Below are positions 8,719-16,406 of a stretch of 64,000 bases of DNA, piece after piece. Position 1 is the stretch's first letter; every line of letters starts with the position of its first letter. Under the pieces are notes generated by a model. The model searched no databases and had not been told where the DNA came from. It saw only the letters and a program-made list of their open reading frames with translations. Location: positions 47,186 to 111,185 of the forward strand of contig CAZWCZ010000002.1 of NCBI GenBank assembly GCA_964632165.1, in the 5' to 3' direction. Position numbers and translations under genes: made by a program. This stretch comes from SIG299 sp964632165. GTDB lineage: Bacteria > Bacillota > Clostridia > Lachnospirales > Lachnospiraceae.

Positions 8719-10205
8719 ATGAGAGATATGACTACCGGCTCTGCATTACGGCATTTGTGGTGCTATGCCTTTCCACTGATGTTGAGCAACTGGTTTCAAA
8801 TGGGCTATAATGCCGTAGATTCCATGATTGCAGGACGTTTTATCGGCAAAGACGCTCTTGCTGCTACAGGCATTGCGTCTCCGGTCACAAACCTTGTCAT
8901 CCTTTCCGTCACCGGTCTGTGTCTCGGTGCAGGCATCCTGATGAGTGAAAGATTCGGGGCCCATGATCTTATTTCTCTGAGGAAACAGTTTTCCACAACT
9001 TTGCTGTCCGGTCTGTGCCTCAGTCTCCTGGTGTCAGTGCTCGGAATCGCTTTTACCTCTCTNNNNNNNNNNNNNNNNNNNNNNNNNNNNNNNNNNNNNN
9101 NNNNNNNNNNNNNNNNNNNNNNNNNNNNNNNNNNNNNNNNNNNNNNNNNNNNNNNNNNNNNNCCGGTCTGTGCCTCAGTCTCCTGGTGTCAGTGCTCGGA
9201 ATCGCTTTTACCTCTCTGATTATGAAAGCACTTGCAGTCCCGGACGAGCTGCTTGCTCCCACCGGCACTTATCTGTGCATCCTTTTTCTCGGAACCCCGT
9301 TCACTTTCCTTTATAATGCCGTTTCTTCTGCTTTAAAGAGCATTGGCGACTCCAAGACCCCATTAAAATTTTTGATGTTTTCTTCTTCACTGAACGCTGT
9401 GCTTGATATCATTTTTATCGGTGGTCTGCACTTTGGGATCGTCTGCTCCGCTGTCACTACCATATTTGCCGAAGCGTGCTCCGCTGTTCTTGTTCTCCTC
9501 TATCTTACACGACGTTTCCCTGAGCTTTGTCCAAAAAAAGAAGAATGGGGGATTGACTTTCCTATGCTGAAAACCATTCTTTGTTTTGGCGGTACCGCAG
9601 CTCTTCAGCAATCGGTCCAGCCGATCGGTAAACTTCTGATCCAGGGGCAGGTCAACGCTCTTGGAATCGATGTTATTGCCGCCTATAATGCGGTAACAAG
9701 GATCGATGCTTTTGCCTTAACCCCGGAACAAAGCATTGCCCAGGCGATCACGACTTTCCTTGCCCAAAATCGCGGTGCAAAAAAAGCCGGGCGCATCCGC
9801 CGCGGCTTTCTCATCGGTATGACTATGGAATTTTTCTATGCCCTCCTGTTCGGAACGCTGACATTTACCTGTCGTTTTCCGCTGATGTCACTTTTCGTCA
9901 CCGGAGAAGACGCTTCTTCTGTCATCCTCATCGGTGCCCGCTACCTGCTCTTTATGTCAGTTTTCTACCTCTGGCCCGGCATGACAAACGGTGTTCAGGG
10001 ATTTTTCCGTGGAATCGGAAAATTAAGGGTCACGCTGGCCGGAACCTTTCTCCAAACCAGCGTGCGTGTTATCACGACTTATCTTCTGGCGCCTTCGCTC
10101 GGCATCGTCGGCATTGCCCTTGCCTGCGTCCTCGGCTGGACCCTGATGCTCCTGCTCGAAGTTCCTCTCTGCATCCGGGCACTGCGGCACCCGGAATCAC
10201 TTTAA
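8719..10205 (+). CDS. MATE-family multidrug efflux protein (intact gene split by artificial gap)
   Basis: MATE proteins expel drugs or metabolites across the membrane using Na+ or H+. The N-terminal part (MRDMTTGSALRHLWCYAFP, then MLSNWFQMGYNAVDSMIAG) and the C-terminal part (FFRGIGKLRVTLAGTFLQT) are typical. The reading frame appears broken at a run of 100 N (9063-9162). However, the 55 bases before the N (9008-9062) recur exactly after it (9163-9217). Removing 155 bases joins the two halves in frame to a normal-length protein of 443 residues with about 12 helices. ATG 8719 is preceded by AGGAG. The 3' end overlaps the convergent PHP gene by 9 bases. Confidence 0.9.
9008..9062 (+). repeat. 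Left copy of 55-base exact duplicate flanking the N run
   Basis: Identical to 9163-9217. A perfect 55-base overlap at two contig ends is what an assembler with a 55-base word produces when it fails to merge them. Confidence 0.95.
9063..9162. other. Assembly gap (100 N), probably artificial
   Basis: Exactly 100 N is the conventional filler for a gap of unknown size. Since the flanks overlap by 55 identical bases and joining them restores the MATE frame, no sequence is likely to be missing. Confidence 0.95.
9163..9217 (+). repeat. Right copy of 55-base exact duplicate flanking the N run
   Basis: Identical to 9008-9062; see the gap entry for interpretation. Confidence 0.95.
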
Positions 10206-10958
10206 TAAATCACCGTCAATCAAAGGAAGCTCAAATTTTTTACAAAGTTCTTCTGCATCCCTCACTGCCTGATGATTTTTCAAATGCTGCGGTGAATGGG
10301 CATCCACCCCGAGGATCGCTTTATTTCCCACTTCTTTTGCAATGGTCAGAAATCGTTCAGACGGATAATGTCTTCCCTCGGAAAATCCAAGAAGATTAAT
10401 TTCTAACGGAATGTCTTTTTCTTTCAGTATTTTGCACAACCGCTTCATTTCCCTCATATAGACATCCTCTTCTCCTACAAAATGGAGCAGATCCGGATGT
10501 GCCACATAAAGATATTTTCCCGTGGAAAGCCCTTCCTCCACCATGTCCACATATCGCTTCAACACAGCCGGATCCGTTGTTTTTGATCCGCTGTATATCG
10601 AATGATTCTCTATGCCAAGAAAATGCTGCCCCATGATCATGTAATCAAGCGGATACGGTTCCAACAGTTTTGCCTGTCCGTCCAAAAGCTCTGCACAATA
10701 TTCTGACTCTAATCCGATATAGATCAGGATATCTTTCGCATATTCCTTCTTTAATGACTCCAGACTGTAAAAATAGCCATCCACCTGCTCCGGTGTCATG
10801 CGCATGGTAGAAACGTAGCCGTCCTCAAAAACCCACGGGCAATGATCCGCAAACCCGAGGATCTGAATCCCGCTTTCGATTGCCGCTTCTACATATTCCC
10901 TGTCTTCTCCCACCGCATGCCTGCATCTTTTTGTGTGCGTATGATAATTTGCCAGCAT
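10197..10958 (-). CDS. PHP-family phosphatase, HisJ histidinol-phosphatase type
   Basis: I start at ATG 10958 (MLANYHTHTKRCRHAVG), five bases after GGAGG; two upstream ATGs are too close to the box. The 253-residue protein has the PHP metal motif HTHT near the N-terminus, then FADHCPW, GLESEY, VAHPDLLHF and a C-terminal GVDAHSP, which together form the trinuclear metal site. Family members dephosphorylate L-histidinol phosphate, but no his genes are nearby, so the substrate is uncertain. It lies about 50 bases downstream of the DUF512 gene on the same strand. Confidence 0.85.
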   Translation of the reverse strand: MLANYHTHTKRCRHAVGEDREYVEAAIESGIQILGFADHCPWVFEDGYVSTMRMTPEQVDGYFYSLESLKKEYAKDILIYIGLESEYCAELLDGQAKLLEPYPLDYMIMGQHFLGIENHSIYSGSKTTDPAVLKRYVDMVEEGLSTGKYLYVAHPDLLHFVGEEDVYMREMKRLCKILKEKDIPLEINLLGFSEGRHYPSERFLTIAKEVGNKAILGVDAHSPQHLKNHQAVRDAEELCKKFELPLIDGDLLK

Positions 10959-11007
10959 CATAACCTCCATTCCGAGAACGTCACAATCTTCCGTACTCTG
11001 TCATCTC

Positions 11008-12420
11008 TTATTCCGTCTTGTCAAATGCCTGTACATAAACAAAATTTCCGTTATCTCTGCCATAATGATATCCGTCGTATAAAACAGCCTCTATCAGGTC
11101 TTTTCCTCCTGCACCTACCGGAACGATCCGAATACCAAGTTTCTTCTCTGCTTCTTCTGTCGTCATGTCATCCAAAAACACATGTTCACCCGTTCGCAGC
11201 ATATTGGCCGGAATCAGCAGCCTCTCTCCCAAAGGATGGCCTTCTTCTTTCTTTTTCTGTAACTGTGCCGTTAAATCCTGACCGGTGATCAGCCCGGATA
11301 CGGTAATGGTCTCTCCGAAAAAATCATTTCGTATTTCATATACCGAAACGGAAAGTCCCGGTATCGTCTCCTCCAGCCGTGCGGCAAATGCCGACAGTGT
11401 CGGATACGTCAGTTTTCCGGTCGCGATGCTGACCGACGGATGCGGTGTATCGCAGATTTCCCTGTACTGCGGGCTTTGTATCAGTTTTTCCAATGCTTCC
11501 GTAAACTCATTGATAAACAGACGCATCATTCCAACCCCGTTTTCCAACTGCAGATATCCGTCGTACCTCTCTTCTTCCGGGAATTCTCTTCCGGCATTGA
11601 TGTACCACTCATCACTGGCATGGATAAAATGCAGACCGCTTTCCGCAAAGCAGATTTTCTGATAACCTTCGATCAGATCGATGATTTCTCCCGCTTCCTC
11701 TTTTGTAAAAAGTTCCAATGGATACAGACCGTCTCTGTACTTTGTAATTCCTGCCGGCACAACGGAAACGCTCTTCATCGAAGGAATATAGTTCATCAGA
11801 TCTTCTATGCTGTGCCGCAGCTCTTCTCCGTCATTGACCCCTTTACAGCAGACGATCTGCCCGTTCATTTCTGTCCCTGCCGCATGAAGCTTATCCAGAT
11901 ATTTTAGTTTTTCTCCCGCGAAGCGGTTATTCAGCATCCGGCATCGCAGCTGCGGATTGGTTGTCTGAACGGATATATTGATCGGTGCCAGATGCAGCCG
12001 GATGATCCGGTCAATATCCTTTTCCCGCATATTGGTCAGTGTAATATAATTCCCCTGCATAAACGAAAGACGGGAATCATCATCCTTAAAATACAGTGTT
12101 TCACGCATTCCCGGAGGCATCTGATCAATAAAACAGAAAATACACTTGTTCCGGCAGGAGCGATACTCGCTCATCAGTTCATTTTCAAAGGTAATGCCAA
12201 GATCCTCTTCCTCATCCTTTTCAATTTCCAGGAGCCATTCTTCTCCGTCAGCCCTTTCTACCAAAACTTCCAGATACTCTTCCTGGATCATCAGACGGTA
12301 ATCAAAGACATCCTCAATTTCCTCGTTATTAATAGAGATCAGGGTATCACCGCTCCGGATTTCCAACTCTTCTGCAATGGATCCTTTTTCTATTGATTTA
12401 ATTTTGTGTCCCTTCTTCAT
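11008..12420 (-). CDS. DUF512 protein with PDZ-like N-terminus and radical-SAM-like cysteine motif
   Basis: This 470-residue protein starts with a PDZ-like region (KIKSIEKGSIAEELEIRSGD, residues about 6-60). A cysteine cluster follows, CRNKCIFCFIDQMPPGMR (near residue 88), whose CxxxCxxC spacing matches a radical-SAM iron-sulfur site. A conserved C-terminal DUF512 region ends with GYHYGRDNGNFVYVQAF. The family is widespread in Clostridia, often near the Der GTPase gene; its reaction is unknown to me. Here it lies between the NahK-like kinase gene and the PHP phosphatase gene, with gaps of 18 and about 50 bases. Confidence 0.88.
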   Translation of the reverse strand: MKKGHKIKSIEKGSIAEELEIRSGDTLISINNEEIEDVFDYRLMIQEEYLEVLVERADGEEWLLEIEKDEEEDLGITFENELMSEYRSCRNKCIFCFIDQMPPGMRETLYFKDDDSRLSFMQGNYITLTNMREKDIDRIIRLHLAPINISVQTTNPQLRCRMLNNRFAGEKLKYLDKLHAAGTEMNGQIVCCKGVNDGEELRHSIEDLMNYIPSMKSVSVVPAGITKYRDGLYPLELFTKEEAGEIIDLIEGYQKICFAESGLHFIHASDEWYINAGREFPEEERYDGYLQLENGVGMMRLFINEFTEALEKLIQSPQYREICDTPHPSVSIATGKLTYPTLSAFAARLEETIPGLSVSVYEIRNDFFGETITVSGLITGQDLTAQLQKKKEEGHPLGERLLIPANMLRTGEHVFLDDMTTEEAEKKLGIRIVPVGAGGKDLIEAVLYDGYHYGRDNGNFVYVQAFDKTE

Positions 12421-12438
12421 TTCTACAGCCTCTTCGTT

Positions 12439-13554
12439 CTATTTTAACTCGACCGACCTGTATTTTTCTACGATCGCCTGCATCTGTTCCCACTTTTTCT
12501 CCATGTCTGCTACCAGCTTTAACTGTGTCCTGCAGCGATCCAGATTATGTCTGTCTCTGTGTACTTTAAAATATACATCCCCATTCAGATAATCTGTCAG
12601 GAAGCGGATGGCAAGTTCCAGCGTGATCACTTTTGCCCCCATCGGGAGCAGTCTGATCTCCGTTTCTGTCAGCCTGCCGCCGCATCCTTCAATAAATCCC
12701 CTGGTATATGCTTCAAACAATTCCATGTCACAGGAAACCTTGGAAAGGTCTGTTTCATCCTCTGCCGCCGTGCTGGCACCAAACCGGACCGCATCTCCAA
12801 AATCATGGACAGCAAGCCCCGGCATGACCGTATCCAGATCAATGACGCAGATTCCCTCATGGGTCTTACAATCCATCAGGATGTTATTGATCTTTGTATC
12901 ATTGTGCGTTACCCTGAGCGGGATCTCGCCTTTTTCCAGCAGGTTTGTAAAATATTCTGCATCTTCTCTCCGGTTCAGGATAAAGCGGATCTCTTCCCGC
13001 GCGTCCTGCACTCTGTCGAACCTGTCTTCTTGCACTGTCCGGCAAAACACTTCCAGCCGGGCTTTCGTGTTATGAAAATCAGCAATCGTTTCATGCAGCG
13101 TTTCCGCAGGATAATCCGCTAACATGCTCTGGAAATTTCCAAACGCTACTGCTGCTTTATAAAAGTCTTCCGGGGTCTCTGCCGTTTCTGCACAAAACGC
13201 ATCCGAAATGAATAAATAGCAGCGCCAATATTCCCCGGTCTCATCCACATAATAATTCTTTCCGCTTTTTGCAGGAAGTATGGTCAGTGTTTCTCTTTCC
13301 GGATCTCCTCCTGCATGTACGATCTTTTCCGCAAGAAAAGATGTGACTCCCGCTACGTTTTCCATTACCTTTTCCGGCTCCAAAAATACCGTTTTATTGA
13401 TCCTCTGCAGAATCAGCTTCTTTTCTTTTGTTCCGTCGTGGTAAAAAACAGCAAACGTATCATTAATATGTCCGTTTCCGTGCGGTACAATGGATAAAAT
13501 CCCGGAAGCTTCCATAAACTGTCCGGCTATTTCCCTCAGTTTTTCCTGTTCCAT
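12439..13554 (-). CDS. Phosphotransferase-family sugar kinase, N-acetylhexosamine 1-kinase-like
   Basis: This 371-residue protein has the aminoglycoside-phosphotransferase/choline-kinase fold. The catalytic loop reads RVTHNDTKINNILMD (near residue 215) and the metal-binding segment VIDLDTVMPGLAVHDFGD. Both closely resemble NahK, which phosphorylates GlcNAc or GalNAc at C1 in the galacto-N-biose/lacto-N-biose pathway. The N-terminus has VPHGNGHINDTFAV, the family's nucleotide loop. No galacto-N-biose phosphorylase is visible in the window, but galE (48255-49277) could feed the same pathway. It lies 16 bases after an ABC exporter gene. Confidence 0.8.
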   Translation of the reverse strand: MEQEKLREIAGQFMEASGILSIVPHGNGHINDTFAVFYHDGTKEKKLILQRINKTVFLEPEKVMENVAGVTSFLAEKIVHAGGDPERETLTILPAKSGKNYYVDETGEYWRCYLFISDAFCAETAETPEDFYKAAVAFGNFQSMLADYPAETLHETIADFHNTKARLEVFCRTVQEDRFDRVQDAREEIRFILNRREDAEYFTNLLEKGEIPLRVTHNDTKINNILMDCKTHEGICVIDLDTVMPGLAVHDFGDAVRFGASTAAEDETDLSKVSCDMELFEAYTRGFIEGCGGRLTETEIRLLPMGAKVITLELAIRFLTDYLNGDVYFKVHRDRHNLDRCRTQLKLVADMEKKWEQMQAIVEKYRSVELK

Positions 13555-13570
13555 GTCAATTCCTCATTCT

Positions 13571-15784
13571 TTATTTTGTTTCCATTTTTGCCATCTGCAG
13601 CTGTGCCGTTACCAGGCCGTAATAAATCCCTTTCCTGGCGAGAAGTTCATCATGGGTACCGATCTCTGCGATCTGATGTCCGTCGATCACTACCAGACGG
13701 TCTGCATTGCGAAGCGTAGACAAACGATGAGCAATGGCAAATGTCGTCCTGCCCTCTGTCAGTCGATCAAGTGCCTGCTGGATCAGATATTCGCTCTCCG
13801 TATCCAGTGCCGACGTTGCCTCATCCAAAATAAGCAGATGCGGATCGTTTAAGATCGCTCTTGCGATCGCAATCCTCTGGCGTTCTCCTCCGGACAGATT
13901 AAATCCTCGTTCTCCGACGTACGTATTGTATCCATCCGGAGTTTTACAGATAAAATCATGTGCATTTGCCGCCTTTGCCGCACGGATGACTTCCTCCAAA
14001 GTAGCGGTCGGATTCGCAAATCGTATATTATTCAATATTGTTCCCGAAAACAGGAACGTCTCCTGCAGTACAACCCCAAGCTGCGCATGATATGTTTCCT
14101 GTCTGATCTCACGGATATCCGTTCCATCTACCGTGATCCGTCCCCGGTCTACATCATACAAACGCATGATCAGATTGATCATCGTAGATTTTCCTGTTCC
14201 TGAAGCCCCTACCAGACCGATCATCTCGCCCTTCTTTACATTGAGGTTCACGTGTTCAATGACCGGTTCATAGGAATTATAACCAAAGGTTACATCCTCG
14301 AAGCAGATATCTCCCTGGATTTCTATCTCTTTGGAGTTTTCACCGTCCTTGATCGCCGGTTCTTCATCCAATACGTCATAAATACGGTTCATGCTCGTTA
14401 CCATCTGCATAATGCTTCTCGGCAGATGCGTCATCCATCCGAGCGGCCCGTACAGATATCCGGTATACGTTACAAACTGGGTCAGACTGCCGACCGTCAT
14501 CGTCCCGGCAAGGACATCCAATCCGCCGAAATAGATTGCAATATAAGAACCGATTCCCATGATAAACGTCAGCACCGGATAAAACAGTGCCCAGAACGTC
14601 TCGTTCTTTTTCTGAACACGGCAAAAATCTTTCGTCAGCGCCTTAAATTTCCCTACTTCATATTCTTCCCTTCCGAATGCTTTTACCACACGCATCCCGG
14701 AAATGACATCCTGCAGTCCGCTTCTTAACTTATCATCCTTTAACCACTGCATATGAAAGATCTTATGGATAAAATTCCAGAATAACCTCGTCAATACCGC
14801 CACTACTACGATCAGCATGGTCGAATACAATGTCATCTTTGCATTCATACTCAGCATGATGACCAGCGTTGCCACCATGGTAAACAAAGTGGACAGCATT
14901 CCGCCGAATACTTCTTCCATAAACCGACGTATCTGTGCCGTATCTCCTGATACACGGTTCATCAGTTCTCCCGGTTTTCTCTTATTGATAAAGCTCATGG
15001 ACAGCACCTGTATTTTGTGATACAGCTTGCGGCGCAGATCCATGCTCATCAAAGAACCAAGAGAGACGCACATCCAGTTTTTAAGAATATTGACTGCGAT
15101 CAGGATTGCCGTCATGGACAGCATCGTTGCGACAAATACAAGAACATCCGAAAGCGTACCGGATTTGTCTGCCAGCTTAGTATCAATGAAGTTTCTCTGT
15201 ACATATGGCATTAAAATATTAATTGCCGAGTTGATCAGCATCATACAGGAGATCAGAAGAAGTTTCCACTGATAACCTCCGCAGAGTGCGATAAACTTTT
15301 TGAACATAACATTCCTGCTGTCGCATTTTGGGCAACGGCTCGTCCCCGGAAGAGCCCGTCCGCACTTCAAACAGTACTTCTCATACTCATGACTGACAAT
15401 GCGTTCTTTCTCACCCTTTGCGATCAGATCCGCTCCTCGTGCCACATAAGCCACACGTTCGATATGGCGCATGGAAAATCGTGCCACACATTCCCGTTCT
15501 CCATTAACCAGGGCCGTTACGATCCCACAGCCAACCATCGTCTCACATTTGATCTCACTGCAGTCTTTCAGTTCCCTCTGATAAAGGATCTCTTTTCCCG
15601 AAATCAGCAGGATCCTTGTTGACGTTACAACCAGATACTCTTCCTTTTCCGCAAAAGCTTCTTCCGCTTTCCATATTTTGTGATCAAATTTCAAGTCGAT
15701 CGGTACACAGTACCAAATATCTTCTTTTTGTTCCGGAGCAAGCTGTTTTATCTGTTCCTCTTTTAAATCATAATATAAATTCAT
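13571..15784 (-). CDS. ABC exporter half-transporter with N-terminal zinc ribbon
   Basis: The start is ATG 15784 (MNLYYDLKEEQIKQ), with GGAG six bases upstream. In order, the 737-residue protein has a soluble N-terminal domain of about 130 residues with a beta-rich, PH-like pattern. A four-cysteine zinc ribbon follows (C138, C141, C151, C154), then six membrane helices (about 165-450). The ATPase domain carries Walker A GASGTGKST, signature LSGGERQRIAIARA and Walker B LLILDEATSALD. It is the probable dimer partner of the 16407-18788 exporter, which has the same unusual architecture, with a DUF1854 gene between them. The substrate is unknown. Confidence 0.9.
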   Translation of the reverse strand: MNLYYDLKEEQIKQLAPEQKEDIWYCVPIDLKFDHKIWKAEEAFAEKEEYLVVTSTRILLISGKEILYQRELKDCSEIKCETMVGCGIVTALVNGERECVARFSMRHIERVAYVARGADLIAKGEKERIVSHEYEKYCLKCGRALPGTSRCPKCDSRNVMFKKFIALCGGYQWKLLLISCMMLINSAINILMPYVQRNFIDTKLADKSGTLSDVLVFVATMLSMTAILIAVNILKNWMCVSLGSLMSMDLRRKLYHKIQVLSMSFINKRKPGELMNRVSGDTAQIRRFMEEVFGGMLSTLFTMVATLVIMLSMNAKMTLYSTMLIVVVAVLTRLFWNFIHKIFHMQWLKDDKLRSGLQDVISGMRVVKAFGREEYEVGKFKALTKDFCRVQKKNETFWALFYPVLTFIMGIGSYIAIYFGGLDVLAGTMTVGSLTQFVTYTGYLYGPLGWMTHLPRSIMQMVTSMNRIYDVLDEEPAIKDGENSKEIEIQGDICFEDVTFGYNSYEPVIEHVNLNVKKGEMIGLVGASGTGKSTMINLIMRLYDVDRGRITVDGTDIREIRQETYHAQLGVVLQETFLFSGTILNNIRFANPTATLEEVIRAAKAANAHDFICKTPDGYNTYVGERGFNLSGGERQRIAIARAILNDPHLLILDEATSALDTESEYLIQQALDRLTEGRTTFAIAHRLSTLRNADRLVVIDGHQIAEIGTHDELLARKGIYYGLVTAQLQMAKMETK

Positions 15785-15817
15785 AATCGTCTCCAAACAC
15801 GCGGTTATGCGTGTCCC

Positions 15818-16393
15818 CTAAATGAACAAGTCTAATTTCTTACGTTCTCCCGCCGACAGTTTCCTGATATCCGGTATTTCAAATCGGTTGCCATCCAGAT
15901 CCGTGATCATGATGCGGGTATCCGTCAGCGATGTGACTGCACTTCCGCCATTGTGGATCGTAAACCGGCATGCCCCGAAATCCGTGATCACATTAAAATA
16001 ACCATACCCGTACTCTGTCTTGATATCTATGATCTTTGTGATCTGCGGAGTAAAATAACGGAGTTTCAGCTGCTCTCTGAGCATATCCGCCTGTTCTTTC
16101 GGTAAGCGGTCAAGATGCTCTACCACACCGATCTCCCTTGCTTTTTCATCCGCTTCACGGATGGAAATGTAAGCATCCGGCTCCGATACCGGGAAGGTAC
16201 GGTACACATTCACACGATCATACGTCTTTCCGGCATAGCAAAGAGAAACGAAGCCGCCTCTCGTCCGCTTAAATTCCGCATTTTCTTTGGTCAGAAAACG
16301 AAGTTCCAGCAGATCTGCCGACTCCGCTTTCATCTTTTCTTCATCAAATTCTTCCATATCTAATAAACCGGAGTTTTCATGTTCCATACTCAT
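15818..16393 (-). CDS. DUF1854 family protein associated with ABC exporters
   Basis: This 191-residue soluble protein matches my recollection of the DUF1854 family, with LRYFTPQITKIIDIKTEYGY and TDFGACRFTIHNGGSA as conserved stretches. In other bacteria DUF1854 genes neighbour ABC exporters that have been linked to cyanophycin metabolism, but no cyanophycin gene is seen here. GGAGG stands eight bases before ATG 16393. It lies between the two exporter subunit genes (gaps of 33 and 13 bases), suggesting that all three products form one system. Confidence 0.82.
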   Translation of the reverse strand: MSMEHENSGLLDMEEFDEEKMKAESADLLELRFLTKENAEFKRTRGGFVSLCYAGKTYDRVNVYRTFPVSEPDAYISIREADEKAREIGVVEHLDRLPKEQADMLREQLKLRYFTPQITKIIDIKTEYGYGYFNVITDFGACRFTIHNGGSAVTSLTDTRIMITDLDGNRFEIPDIRKLSAGERKKLDLFI

Positions 16394-16406
16394 CGTTTCT
16401 TCCTCC

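Noticed and set aside
8719..9219. Truncated MATE pseudogene reading into the N run
   Set aside because: The 55-base duplication shows that the break is an assembly artefact; joined, the gene is intact.
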